Shown one piece after another: positions 22,820-34,230 of a stretch of DNA of 64,000 nucleotides. The position numbers and the translations under genes are program-made. How positions within the stretch are numbered: the stretch's first letter is position 1; every line of letters starts with the position of its first letter. The notes beneath the pieces are model-generated. The model was not told where the DNA came from and made no database searches. It saw nothing but the letters and a program-made list of their open reading frames with translations. Source of the DNA: Anisus vortex (lineage: Eukaryota > Mollusca > Gastropoda > Planorbidae); NCBI GenBank assembly GCA_949126835.1, contig OX421497.1, forward strand, positions 17,976,409-18,040,408, in the 5' to 3' direction.

Positions 22820-23156
22820 CTTCTCCTGTATCAGAGGTTGTGGTCAGTATTCCCAGTTTCTGACGTAAGTCGTTCATGACTGACCTCTCTTTCTTCCAGT
22901 TGTAGTCGTAAGACATCTTAGACCAATCGGCCTCCTCCAGAGCAAACTTGTCCAAAGGCTTGTGTGGCCGGGTAAAGACACTCCTAGCAAAGCACCACAT
23001 GGTCATAACAAGCAGGACGTGGAAGAAGGAGATGAGAATAATTTTCTCTATCAGGAATGTGGAGATGAAGATACACATGGCCACCACGTAGGCGTAGTAG
23101 GTGAACATAGTGACAAGTGTGATGAACAGAGGCGGCACCCAACCCAATATTGACAT
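22820..23156 (-). CDS. DHHC palmitoyltransferase (ZDHHC2/15/20 type), coding exon 1
   Basis: First coding exon of an integral-membrane protein S-acyltransferase, which moves palmitate from palmitoyl-CoA to cysteines of substrate proteins, typically at Golgi or plasma membrane. It gives residues 1-112. The start GWVPPLFITLV, then YYAYVV, matches the first transmembrane segment of vertebrate ZDHHC15 and ZDHHC20 (about residues 6-30). A second hydrophobic segment lies at about 39-57, followed by FTRPHKP and a hydrophilic cytosolic loop. The ATG at 23156 is chosen because an in-frame TAA sits immediately upstream and because family members start within a few residues of this point. The exon ends after one base of a glycine codon, at GAAG|GTACAT (phase 1). 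It joins exon 2 at 16946 in frame. What I see is the splice logic and sequence match; the cellular location is inferred from the family. Confidence 0.88.
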
Positions 23157-23591
23157 TTAATTACTACAAAATGTTCTGAATTCAAAGATGTGGGCATCTT
23201 ACTTGCTAAGGCTTGACCATATTAGACCAAGACTTTAGGATCTTCTCATTTACTCATTTCTAAATCTTCCTCTTCATTTTATGCTGGATTCATTTTGTAT
23301 AAAGGCAAAAAATAAACAGGAAGCTTTTTAAAAAAAGAGCATCTCTTATTTTTTACGGAATAATTATTTTGTATGTTATTTTAGGGCTAGAGATTTCAAT
23401 CATCATTGAGTTTTTTTCAAATATGACGTCATTATTTTTAAATTTATTATAGCAAAATACTAATATTTAAACAACAATACTCATTACAGAAATAAAGAAC
23501 AAAATGTATTTCTGTAGTAAAAATGTATCTGGTCATAATGAAGATTTGTCTTGCGCTATAAGTGGGGGTTGTAATTAAAAAATGAAACAAA
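23157..23591 (-). other. Upstream region of the palmitoyltransferase
   Basis: AT-rich. Should hold its 5' leader and perhaps promoter or a non-coding first exon, but no TATA or CCAAT arrangement stands out. Confidence 0.4.
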
Positions 23592-24185
23592 ACATTAGGA
23601 TTCATAAAAAGGAACTTTTACAAATGTAATAAGAATATAAAATTAAAATGCTATCTCACATTAGTTAGGCCTATGCTAGAATATGCAGCATCTGTATGGG
23701 ACACATCAACTAAAGAAAACATAAAAAAAATAGAACACATTCAAAAATGAGCTGCAAGGTTCATAACTAGTGAATATTCCCAATTAACAAGAGTAACACC
23801 ATTAGTAAAATCACTAAACCTAGAAACACTAGAGGACAGAAGGGCAAAGAGTAAAGTAGTAATAATACATAAGGCATTAAACTCTAATTTAGAAATACAA
23901 CACAATAACAACCTGTTGCAAAGCTCAGATAAACATAAAGACAAAAACACTTTCCCTGGTTCTTATGCGAGAACAAATGCATATAAGTAATCTTTCTTCC
24001 CGAGTGGCATTAGGGCATGGAATGGGTTGCCTGAACAAACCAGGAAAACCAATAACTTAACATAATTTAAAACATTTAATTAATAAAAATGCAATACTAG
24101 ACTCAAACCACGGATGAGCGTAGGATGCAATAATCTTCTTTATAGAAGGATCGTATGTAATGTATAAGATAAGGTAAGTTGTCCG
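23592..24185 (+). pseudogene. CR1/jockey-type reverse transcriptase C-terminal relic
   Basis: The plus strand reads TLGFIKRNF, LVRPMLEYAASVWD, then an in-frame TGA before AARFIT, and further on FFPSGIRAWNGLPEQ. These are the hallmark C-terminal motifs of CR1/jockey-type polymerases. Another stop (TAA) precedes the SFFPSGIRAWN box. The relic trails into a 3' end with TAAGATAAGGTAAG near 24170. It lies just upstream of the palmitoyltransferase start, in the opposite orientation. Confidence 0.75.
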
Positions 24186-24295
24186 GTTTTGTACCGGTAT
24201 TTTCTTTCTGAAAAATGCATCTGGTAACCCTAGGCTACAATGCATTGAAATGTAAGCACCAATATCCAGGCATGGATTTCTAAGTTTCCTGACCA

Positions 24296-25012
24296 ATGGT
24301 ACTTAGTTTGTCAGCAATCAGAGAACTAAGTACAGGTGCTCCTCGAGGTTGTATTCTTTCTCCAGTTCTGTACATATTACACACTATTAACATTAGAAGC
24401 CACCATGATTCAGTCAGTCTCATAAAATTTGCAGATGATACCGCCATTGTCGGCTTAATTTGAGAAAATGAAACTAAGTATCGGAGCCTAATAAAAGACT
24501 TTACAGACTGGTGTGCTCTTAACTTTTTAGAATTAAATGTCTCAAAAACAAAGAAACTGATAATTGACTTCAGAATACAAAAACAACAAGTTTAAGATAT
24601 AAAAAGAAATGGAATATTGATACTTCAAGTCGATACCTACAAATATCTTGATATCACAATAAACAACAAGCTTCGTGGGGCCACCATCTTGAAGCTTTAG
24701 CCAAGAAAATTAGACAAAGACTAGTTTGCCTCTTTGGAATAAATGTAAAAAAATTATATCACTTTTACAGTGCAGAACCTTTTATCGTATGCAAAAACTT
24801 GCTGTTCTAGACGAACTATATCAGCATCGATGCCTCTGCAAAGTGGAAAAAATACTCAAGGAAAGCATAAATCCACTTCACAACAACTATGACAAATCAA
24901 CACGTAGTTATAGACAAGTTATAGACTCCTGTCAATAATTAGAGCACGAACTGAAAGGTACAAGAACTCGTTTGTTTCTTACTCTGAGAGACTGTATCAA
25001 CGCTGCTCATTG
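24296..25012 (+). pseudogene. Rex1-like LINE reverse transcriptase relic
   Basis: Translation of the plus strand gives ELSTGAPRGCILSPVLY, then LIKFADDTAIVGLI with the catalytic FADDT, then FTDWCALNFLELNVSKTKKL. Further on come LYQHRCLCKVEKILK and RYKNSFVSYSERLYQRCS after frame changes. This order and wording match the Rex1/Babar group known from fish and other animals. Several stops and frameshifts make it non-functional. It ends abruptly near CGCTGCTCATTG, before the 3' tail seen in the copies at 15.5 and 25.6 kb. Confidence 0.75.
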
Positions 25013-25258
25013 CTCATAATCATAACGGTTAAGGGATTAATGTTGGTGAATGGATTTTAGATCTATGTTTCGTTACATTAGTTTTAATATTCCCTTTTTA
25101 CAAAGCTGAAATATTATATGTGACTTTGAAATTATTTCGTCATCATAATTATTTATAAAAGAACTAAATATCACGCATGTCACCAATGAAATAGTTCCTA
25201 TATTTATGTTTTCATTTCACTTGCTTGGATGGTCTCAATATTGTTCGACACTTTCTTT

Positions 25259-25948
25259 CAATAGTTTTAATGATTTCATTACAAAATGGTTTTAATATGT
25301 TTAGGTATTTACAATTTTACTTGTACTTGTTTAAATGAACACAAGTACAATATTGGCCAACCTGATATAGAGAAATAGAACAAATTGAACATTTTAAACC
25401 AACATTGTTAAATAATAAATAATCGGTAGACTAGTTCTATAATACATTACTTCTGAAATTTTATTAAGCACAATATATTTATAGTAACGAAGGGAAATAA
25501 CAATATTTTGATTCAATTGTTTATAAGCCAGTATTTATTTTAGATTACTTCCCTTGGATTGTCTTCTAAAAAAAATAGAGCATGTTCTAGACGAAATATT
25601 TCAACAACAATGCCTCTGCAAAGTAGAGAAAATACTCAAGGATAGTATACATACACTTCAGAGCAACTATGTCAAATCAACACGTAGTGGCCGACTTCTG
25701 TCAATTAGAACACAAACTCGTTTATTCCTAACTCCGTGAGACTGTACCAACGCTGCTCCTTGACTGTAAAGCATAATCAAGAGCCAGATGTTGCGTTTTA
25801 ACAGATTTGAAGATGACTAGTGTGTGTGTGTGTGTGTATGTGCGGGTGTGTTGTATCTGTTCTGGTTGTTGTGTTTCTGTGTGGAATGTTTGTATTGTTT
25901 TAATTGATATCAATGTAATCAAGCCAATTTCCATTCTGGATCAATAAA
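25259..25948 (+). mobile_element. Composite repeat ending in a Rex1-like LINE 3' end, copy 2
   Basis: The first ~320 bases are a non-coding block. From about 25585 the sequence is the 3' end of the Rex1-like polymerase (FQQQCLCKVEKILKDSI, then KSTRSGRLLSIRTQTRLFLTP) followed by the element's 3' UTR. It stops at GGATCAATAAA. The whole block is repeated at 15177-15888 with the same internal junction. Confidence 0.7.
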
Positions 25949-25987
25949 GAAATCTTATCTAATATTTTTTCTACATAATAGATGATC

Positions 25988-26565
25988 ATTAAAACAAGAA
26001 AACCTTTCTTTGTAAACTAAGTTTACCATTTCCACTTCACTACAAAACTAAAATTTCGAATCGGTAATGTCGGCAAATACATATCTAATTATAACGATTG
26101 CAAATTTTTTTTTAATGCATGAAGCCACGATCGTCGCTTTGCTTTTGCGCATCCTTTTTTTTATAGCTTTGGCTCGCAAAAACCATAAAAAGATAACTCG
26201 CTTTGTTTCGGCTACATTGTGTCACAAATACATTGTTTCGTTTTCATTCATATTTTTTTCGTAAAAACGAACATATCCGAAAACTTTAGTTACTTCCGTT
26301 AAAGGTAGCCTTGTTTTTTCGTATAATATGTTCCTCGATTCGCAAATTGGTGGAAGGTATTCGTGACTATTCCAAAGGCTACGATGCTGAAAATTTGATA
26401 GAATGTATTGTTAGTGGGGACAAGTCGCTGGCCAAGTTTCGGCTTGATTGGACGACGGGAAGTGGTCGAAAAATCGATGCAAAGTTTTGCTATCAAGCAA
26501 GCAAGCAGACAGACAGACAGAAAATAGAAGTTAATAGAAAGGGAGTAAAAATAATAAACCTATTT
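25988..26565 (+). mobile_element. Unclassified interspersed repeat, copy P
   Basis: Shares with 30305-30745 (opposite strand) the strings CTTTCTTTGTAAACTAAG plus TTTACCAT, GAAAATTTGATAGAATGTAT plus TGTTAGT, a GACAGACAGACAG run, and AGAAAGGGAGTAAAAA, all in the same order. No coding sequence is recognisable. Terminal structure is unclear. Confidence 0.6.
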
Positions 26566-27710
26566 TAGCATGCATCAATGCATCATGAAACGGGTTCATT
26601 CTCTTTCAATGATCCTGTATACTAAATCGTGTTTAACTATGCTTGCTATTCTTGTTCGGAGTGTTATCAACACTTGATGTAATCTTTAAATTATTCTCTC
26701 ATTACAATGAAATAATGAAATAAATTAATTGTACTTTATTGACGAGTCTTAAATAGGCAATTTGGATGCAAATTCATTTCCGCTATATTTCCAAGTTGTG
26801 GAACTTCCGGTTTCAATTTGTTTTGCTTACAATGACAACCATTACGATTGGAAGCATAGATCTACGCCTTGTTGCTGACTTAACATTCATGGATGTTGAG
26901 AAATTCATTGCACTTTCAACTGCAAGTTCAGGCTGACTACAAATAAACGAGGCTTTAAGTATTATTGTAAGGATTATGTCTTCAATATTAAAAGTGAGTA
27001 TTCCAGAATTTATAGAAGAAGGCAGCCATTTTTTAAATCAAATTTAGCAAATAGGATCGGAAGTAAAGTTGCATCCAAAACGTATGCATGCATAAGATAT
27101 AAGACTGGTCAATTGACAAGTCCTAATGAGGTGTGACCTTTTCAAATGGAAGAGATCATGAGCTTCCTGTGACATTTTCCGCCGTTTTCGTAAGCAAAAA
27201 AACATGCTTTTGGTGGTGTCTGACAATTGATTTCAACCTCGACGGCCAGTTCTGGTCTTTTAGAAATATTCAAAGGATACAAGATTAGTTATGAGGAATC
27301 CGTTTTTAACATCAAAAGTGAGTAGGCAATAATTAATACTCATAGTTTTAGTCGCGTTAGGTTAAATTTAGCTTTGTTTACAAAATAAATTAGTCAAGAG
27401 TTGCGTCCTTGGTTATTAAAAAAACACAATGCATTGTTTCATAAAAACAAAAAGACGAAAATTATTTAGCATCAAGCAATTAGTTTGGGATTATAAATAG
27501 GTGATTCTTCAAATCTGACATTCACAATCCATCATTATCTTTTGGCGACATCTTTTGGAAATGAAATAAAAATGTAATCCACTAGAACTTTTTCTAAACC
27601 TGTAACGTAGCACACAGACATGTTTCGAAGAAAATGATCGGATTGGACCGGAAATGTTTTTCTCTTCGACCTTTTATACATGCATAATCATTAAGACCTG
27701 TCAATGTAAG
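26566..27710. other. No gene seen
   Basis: AT-rich DNA between repeat copy P and the MITE. No open frame above background. Confidence 0.5.
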
Positions 27711-27951
27711 CAAAGACTTTAAAAAGATGGACCGCTTGCTCTATTTTTAAAGCGTATATGTTCTTTTTATCGTGCGCATCCAATAACGCTATGTTAAATG
27801 ATTTCTACTCTCCTATGTCTGCCTAAATCTTTCCGCTGTATACAACTTTCGATTTTACAACGCAAAAGGACATTGGGAATTCCGAAGAAGTCATTGAGTC
27901 ATCAAATAGCAGAAATATTAAAGCAAGCGGTCCATTTTATTATAGACTTTG
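27711..27951 (+). mobile_element. MITE with ~34-bp terminal inverted repeats, copy 1
   Basis: Left end CAAAGACTTTA...GATGGACCGCTTGCT; right end is its imperfect inverse, AGCAAGCGGTCCAT...AGACTTTG. A 7-base direct repeat ATGTAAG flanks both ends, the expected target-site duplication. It is 241 bases long with no coding capacity. A second copy lies at 35691-35988 in the other orientation. Superfamily not determined. Confidence 0.7.
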
Positions 27952-28223
27952 ATGTAAGCGAAATAGTTTATATAGTTTTTGTTATTGTTTTGATAACATT
28001 GTACTTTTATTTAACGTAATGTTTTACGCTGCCTCTGTTCTGATTGTTAAGGAGTGCTACATTCAGCTTAGTTCGTGTATTGTAGTCAACAGAATTAAAT
28101 TGAATGATGACAAGACAGAGGCGAATCTATTCGGTTATGATGCCAGACTAAGAATAAAATTATTTTTTTTACCTTTGAAACTTTGGCTTTTTCATTGAAA
28201 GTAGGCTTACAATATTTCATCAC

Positions 28224-28690
28224 CTACACTCGTTCGTTAGGTCTTGTTCCTTACATCTAAGTGTCAGCTCTTTCGTTAGGTCTTGTTCCTTACATCTAAG
28301 TGTCAGCTCTTTCGTTAGGTCTTGTTCCTTACATCTAAGTGTCAGCTCTTTAGTTAGGTCTTGTTCTTTACATCTAAGTGTCAGCTCTTTCGTTAGGTCT
28401 TGTTCCTTACATCTAAGTGTCAGCTCTTTCGTTAGGTCTTGTTCCTTACATCTAAGTGTCAGCTCTTTCGATAGGCCTTGTTCCTTACATCTAAGTGTCA
28501 GCTCTTTTGTTAGGTCTTGTTCCTTACATCTAATTGTCAGCTCTTTCGTTAGGTCTTGTTCCTTACATCTAATTGTCAGCTCTTTCGTTAGGTCTTGTTC
28601 CTTACATCTAAGTGTCAGCGCTTTCGTTAGGTCTTGTTCCTTACATCTAAGTGTCAGCTCTTTCGTTAGGCCTTGTTCCTTACATCTACG
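28224..28690. repeat. 39-bp minisatellite, about 12 copies
   Basis: Unit TCGTTAGGTCTTGTTCCTTA plus CATCTAAGTGTCAGCTCTT. Confidence 0.95.
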
Positions 28691-28693
28691 TGG

Positions 28694-29120
28694 GTCAATG
28701 GACTGGGCTCATTCCTTGGGCCATTTTTTATATTTTCTGGCAGATTGTTGTAAGTGTTTTATTACCACTACACCCCCATGTTTCAGCAGAAATGTTGTCG
28801 ATCCGAGAAGACTTGTCCCCCTTTAAACTTCGCATTGCTTCTTCGACCTCGCTCAGAAGCACTGGTAATGCATTCAACTCTCTTTCTTGTTTGTTCTGTA
28901 GTATACAGTTATCAGGGTCGGTCTTGTAATCATACAGCTCGGTGTCATATTCCATCCAACGTCTAAGTACTGATGTGCTTTCAGTAAGGAACTAGCCTTT
29001 GCTGCCCTCGATTACTGATGCTCGCTTCTGCTGTATTTTTGTAAGGTTTCTTAATGCCTTGTAAGCTTTTCTACTATTGTCGGCTGTTTGACTACCTCCA
29101 CTGTGAGGCACTGATTATCG
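28694..29120 (-). pseudogene. RTE-type LINE fragment, region before the reverse transcriptase
   Basis: The minus strand reads NSRKAYKALRNLTKIQQKR, then a stop, then LTESTSVLRRWMEYDTELYDYKT. After that come LPVLLSEVEEAMRSLKGDKS, RIDNISAET and LTTICQKIW. This is the linker and N-terminal RT region of RTE-class elements (WTEYC-ELYNYKT, EVE-A---LK-GKS-G-DNIPAE). It is a fragment only, with no endonuclease or catalytic box here. It abuts the 39-bp tandem array on its left side. Confidence 0.7.
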
Positions 29121-29199
29121 ATCCACCCTATTTACAACTACATAATATTAGGCCAAAGTAAGCTTCTTTATTATACAAATCCGAAAATTCAAATTACAT

Positions 29200-29775
29200 A
29201 ACAACGTATTGTATTTAGACATATACCAATGTATTGTATTTAGACATATTAAAAATGTATTTAGACATACAACAATGTATTTAGACATACAACAATGCAT
29301 TTAGACAAATAAATTGTATTTAGACGTATAACAATTAATTTAGTCAATACGTATTTAGACTTATAACAATGTATTGTATTTAGACGTATAACAATGTATT
29401 TAGACATTTAACACTGTATTCAGACAAATAACACTATATTTAGACATATAAATTTGAATTCGACATATAGCAATGCATTTAGACATATACATTTTTTAGA
29501 CATATAACAATGTATTTAAATATATACATTGTATTTGGACATATAATTATGTATTTAGACATATAAACTGTATTTAGATATATAACTTTTATTTAGACAT
29601 ATAAATATGTATTTAGACATGCAACAATGTATTCAGCCATATAACAATGTATTGTGACATATAACAATGTATTGTCACATATAACAATATATTATGACAG
29701 ATAATGATGTATTGTAACATATCATAATGTTTTGACATCTAACGATATATTGTGATATTTAATAATGTATTGTGA
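29200..29775. repeat. Degenerate ~20-bp AT-rich satellite
   Basis: GTATTTAGACATATAACAAT-like units, changing to GTATTGTGACATATAACAAT on the right. Confidence 0.85.
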
Positions 29776-30304
29776 CATATAGCCTAATAATGTCTTTTGA
29801 CCCAAGCGGATATTTTGTCATATTTGAACCTGATTTTATGATTTCTTTAGTTCTATAAATAATACTTGATTTAAAAATAATGTTTAAAGCCTTTACATTA
29901 ACATTGTATTTACTTCTTGTTGGCGACCAACCCGATCTTCCGAAGGCTAGTTAACCTAGTTTCTGTCGAGCTGCGACCTGGCACATAGACAAGTCAATAG
30001 GTACATTCTTTCATTGGCTCAACCACATCCCTCATCCCAACTTGTACAAATCAGATTTGACCGATTTCCATATACTATACTAAATGGGGAAGATGAAAGA
30101 TGGAAGTTCATTTATAATATGCACCATAAAATGACATTGTCTTTTTATGGTTCACTTAAAAACATAGGCTTAATATTGTTGATTTTTTTCTTTCTTTTCT
30201 CATGAGTGACAACGGAACAAATCTTTGGTAGACTAAAATTTATGCATGACAAATATGTTTATAAAGAGTAAAAAAGAAAACTTTTATAATAATTAAATCA
30301 TTCA

Positions 30305-30745
30305 AATTAGTTTATCTGTTTTTACTCCCTTTCTCTTAGCTCGTACTGTCTGTCTGTCTGTCCAATCGAGCTGAAACTTGGGCAGCAGACTTGTGGTGAC
30401 TAACAATACATTCTATCAAATTTTCAGTAAAAAAAACTTAATTATACTATAATTTTTTTATTTTTCTTATTTAACGCTTTGTTTTGGTTTTACGTTGAAA
30501 ATGCCGGTCAAACTTTTTATGATTTTTCGTCACAAAGCTAGAAAAAAAAAGGATGCCCTGGGATTATTTTTATAACAGAAAATGAAACGAAGCAATTCAT
30601 ACGGAGTAAGGAGATATTTTTGAGATTTATGACACATATTTTTCTGTTTATGTTTCATTTCCAGAAGTCAATCAATTATTTAATTACATGATGGTAAACT
30701 TAGTTTACAAAGAAAGAGAGTATAATAAAAACTTGGTTTTTATGG
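30305..30745 (-). mobile_element. Unclassified interspersed repeat, copy Q
   Basis: Reverse-complement copy of 25988-26565, shorter in the middle. The same landmarks appear inverted: TTTTTACTCCCTTTCT, the CTGTCTGTCTGTC run, ACAATACATTCTATCAAATT and ATGGTAAACTTAGTTTACAA. Confidence 0.6.
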
Positions 30746-31199
30746 GTTTTTTTTAACTGTTTGATCAGACGCCTGCCCAATGTCGTCGTTTTATAACATG
30801 TTTGATAACTAGATTCTCAAGTCTATTTCAAAATGTCATTTGTTTTCTAACAAACTCAATACCTCCTCGAAGAGATATTTTTACATGCCAGGGGAATATA
30901 CTCTGTACGGTTTTGAAAAATCTAAAACGCTAGATAGTTTCCCTTGGAACGGAACTAGAGTTGAATCTAAATTAATTATTGACTAGTATTATTACACGTT
31001 TAGTTAATTATTTCATGTGTTGTCATTAGACGAGCATGAGAGATTGTGTCTATTCAAATACATTGAACTTAGTTTATCACATCAGAATACTGCATAGTTT
31101 ATAGAATTATTTTTAAGTTTCTACCTTAAAGCTAAGAATGAATCTATTTTTTAGTTATGTTATGTAGACAGAATATAAGATTAAATTGTTTCCAGATTA

Positions 31200-31463
31200 T
31201 CACAGTTCCACTATATCCCACGCAATCATTTGTCTTCTTGGAAACGGATACCATTTTACACTCTGGCTTGTCTTACTGCCTGGCATTTGGACCACGTGAG
31301 CATTCAAGGGATGCGAAGGGGCGCTGATGTGCATGGCGGAGCGAAGACGCCTCCAGGGTTTCTGTTTTAGAGATGAATGGCTTGTCCTGGTTGATGGTTG
31401 AAACATATCTCGTGCATCTGAAACACTATCTCCACAGTCTACTTCAACATTGTCTGTACTTCT
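31200..31463 (-). other. Protein-like open frame, unrecognised
   Basis: About 87 codons open on the minus strand ending at a stop at 31200. It contains STDNVEVDCGDSVSDARD, later KPWRRLRSAMHISAP and FPRRQMIAWDIVEL. Composition is balanced and not repeat-like, and local GC is raised. No family is recognised and no good splice acceptor is seen upstream. It could be a terminal exon or chance. Confidence 0.2.
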
Positions 31464-32024
31464 GCTTGTATCTTATAGTTGTCATGACAACCAGGTGTCA
31501 AAGAGGTATTTTTGTTTGCCCCAGACATCAACATATTCCATAAATTATCACATCTCATAATTTATTCACTTTCTCCATGTGTAAGGCTGGCTGCTTTGTA
31601 CTTAATATTAACGTCATGCGATATCCCAGCATTCCTAGATTCCCCCATGCATTGATTGATTTAGTTCCGCTTCTAGTGAACAAAAGCTTCCATATAACTC
31701 GTGTTACTTAATTCAATGACAAAATCTAAATATAACTAGACACACGTCACAACAAACTATTTATCAATCCTCCATATCAAAGGTTGTACAAGCAAAGACG
31801 TCACAAATGCAGGATAGTTTATATAAATGATAACATTTACAATAAGGACATTGAGAAAAATGATCACTTGACGCTTTGAAACTATTGGTGTTTTATTACA
31901 TACAGTATACAGTCATCTGATGTTGTTAACACTGTTAGCCGCTTATGTCCGAAGTTCGTTACAATATATGAATACTATCAACATATTAAATAGTAGCTTA
32001 TATATATTTCAATGTCATTGTGTT

Positions 32025-32110
32025 ATATAAATATATATATATATGTGTGTGTGTATGTGTGCATTTGTGTATATGCGTGTGTGAATGTATAATGTATGTG
32101 TATGTGTGGG
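32025..32110. repeat. AT then GT microsatellite
   Basis: ATATATATATATGTGTGTGT followed by interrupted GTGTATGTG. Confidence 0.85.
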
Positions 32111-32410
32111 AGCTGAGTTGTTTTATAAGCTATAGAATTCTAGTCGTTCGACCAATATAGTCATTTTAAATACATTAATATAATATTCTGAATTACAAAA
32201 AAAAAAGGTGTATATGTTATTTTATGTAGTATATTTCTGAATTTATATATATAAAATAGATAAACTTATGTCCAACTATGTCTACATATAACATTTAACA
32301 AAAATACTACCAATAAATTGCGTCTATTAAAAACAAGAGTTATGTCCCTTGGACATGCCTTTAGTTAATGTGTTGAACTACCTGTCGTGTTTTCCCGATA
32401 CTGATGATTG

Positions 32411-32558
32411 CTATGTATACTGTTGTTTTATATACAGTATATGGTTCTACCAAGTACCCGCTATGTATACTGTTGTTTTATATACAGTATATGTTTCTAC
32501 CAAGTACCCGCTATGTATACTGTTGTTTTATTTACAGTATATGGTTCTACCAAGTACC
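32411..32558. repeat. 50-bp minisatellite, three copies
   Basis: CTATGTATACTGTTGTTTTA, TATACAGTATATGGTTCTAC, CAAGTACCCG. TATACAGTATA is an internal palindrome-like element. Confidence 0.93.
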
Positions 32559-32682
32559 GTAGGCCTACTATGTCTAGTTATTTCGTCTTGTTTTTCTCTT
32601 AACTTAAATAATTTGTGTAAAGATACATCGTCAGCCTAGTCAGCCAGATGGTATATAAGGAGTATACATAGTACTATATTGT

Positions 32683-33265
32683 ATACAAGCTAAATTTCAC
32701 GGCGTCGCCCGGGGGGAAAATTAATAAAGCCTTTACAGATAAAATACAATAAATAGAAAGCTGTAGATCAAATAATTTTAAAAATATTATTATTATTAAC
32801 GGAAATCATTTACTAAAGAAATTTAAAATAAAGTATGTAATCAAGTTAAAATTTGGCAATTTTTTTTTATTTAACAAAAAGAAAAATTACCCGTCGTTGC
32901 CCTTGGAAGAACTATCCCTGTGTAGGCTATTAGAACCGAACACCCGTCTTCTGCGTGCGTCTAGAATATAATTATTAGATTTTGCTTACTGAAAACTTTT
33001 TAGGAAAGCTGTAAGTTGTAAAATTATTTACAATCTTTTATTAAAAGTAATATTAATGGTGGAAGAAAAAGTAGAAAAGAAATAAATAAGTATCAGTGAG
33101 GATCGAACCTAGGTCGTCCGCATGGCAGTCGAAGAAGCTAACCACTACGCTAGGGAAGACAAATGTAGGTATCGAGATCGCAAAAGTATGATATGAGACA
33201 ATAAGGTCACGCGTCTTTAAATTAGCTGATGGGGATCGGATACGACACACACGAGTTACTTTATA
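32683..33265. mobile_element. Composite repeat with a tRNA-like segment, copy A
   Basis: Starts at TACAAGCTAAATTTCACGGC and ends near TTTATATATAGAAA. On the minus strand at about 33098-33153 it holds a tRNA-like promoter: A box CGTAGTGGTTAGC and B box GGTTCGATCC. Copy B at 41175-41905 has the same order of landmarks. Family not recognised. Confidence 0.55.
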
Positions 33266-33454
33266 TATAGAAAAGAAGACTTAATCCTAAAAGAAAAAAA
33301 AAAGGGGCGTGATTGGGGAAGTACTGTCCTATAACATTATATTTCTTATTAACTTGTTAAGCCGCTTTCATTAGCATAAAAAAAAAGAACAACAAACATT
33401 TTCGTGACACAAGGTAAGAATAAGTAGGTTTACATATCATTTACTCATACTGTA

Positions 33455-33509
33455 GCAATATATATATATATATATAAGCTTATATATACATCTACATCTA
33501 CATATATAC

Positions 33510-33567
<58 letters not shown>
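33455..33567. repeat. TA microsatellite
   Basis: Long TATATA tracts with short TACATCTACATC interruptions. Confidence 0.95.
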
Positions 33568-33569
<2 letters not shown>

Positions 33570-34230
33570 TTTATCTGTACCATATGATCTTTTCATTGTA
33601 CCATATGCTTTTTTATTTGTACCATTTGATATTTTATCTGTAGAATATGATCTTTTACCTGTACATATGATCTTTTACTTGTACCATATGATCTTTTACA
33701 TGTACCATGTAATTTTTTACCTGAACCATACGATCTTTTACCTGTACAATATGATCTTTTACCTCTACAATATAATCTTTTACCTATACCATGTGATCTT
33801 TTATCTGTACCATGTGATATTTTACTTGTACAATATGATCTTTACTTGTACTATATGATCTTTTATCTGTACCATATGATCTTTTATCTGTACCATGTGA
33901 TCTATTACCTGTACCATGTGATCTTTTATATGTACCGTGTGATCTTTTACCTGTACCATATGATCTTTTATCTTTACAATATGATCTTTTATCTTTACAA
34001 TATGATCTTTTGCTTGTACCATATGATCTTTTATCTGTACCATACGATCTTTTACCTGTACCATATAAATATTCTACCCGTACTATAACATATGATCTTT
34101 TACCTGTATTATATTTGATCCCTTATCTGTACCGTATTTGATTTTTTATCTCTAATATATCTGATCTTTAATCTGTGGCGTATTCGATTTTATATCCGTG
34201 CTATATTTCATCTTTTCCATATACTATAAC
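33568..34230. repeat. ~21-bp minisatellite
   Basis: ATGATCTTTTACCTGTACCA units, about 25-30 copies, decaying to the right (TATATTTGATC forms). Open frames on both strands are artefacts. Confidence 0.9.

Larger units (their letters stand above)
30746..32410. other. No confident gene
   Basis: Contains the unrecognised minus frame at 31200-31463 and the AT/GT microsatellite at 32025-32110. The remainder is AT-rich. Confidence 0.45.

Noticed and set aside
33090..33155. Functional tRNA gene
   Set aside because: A and B boxes are present, but the acceptor stem does not close. A diverged second copy sits in the same larger repeat, so this is a SINE-like remnant.
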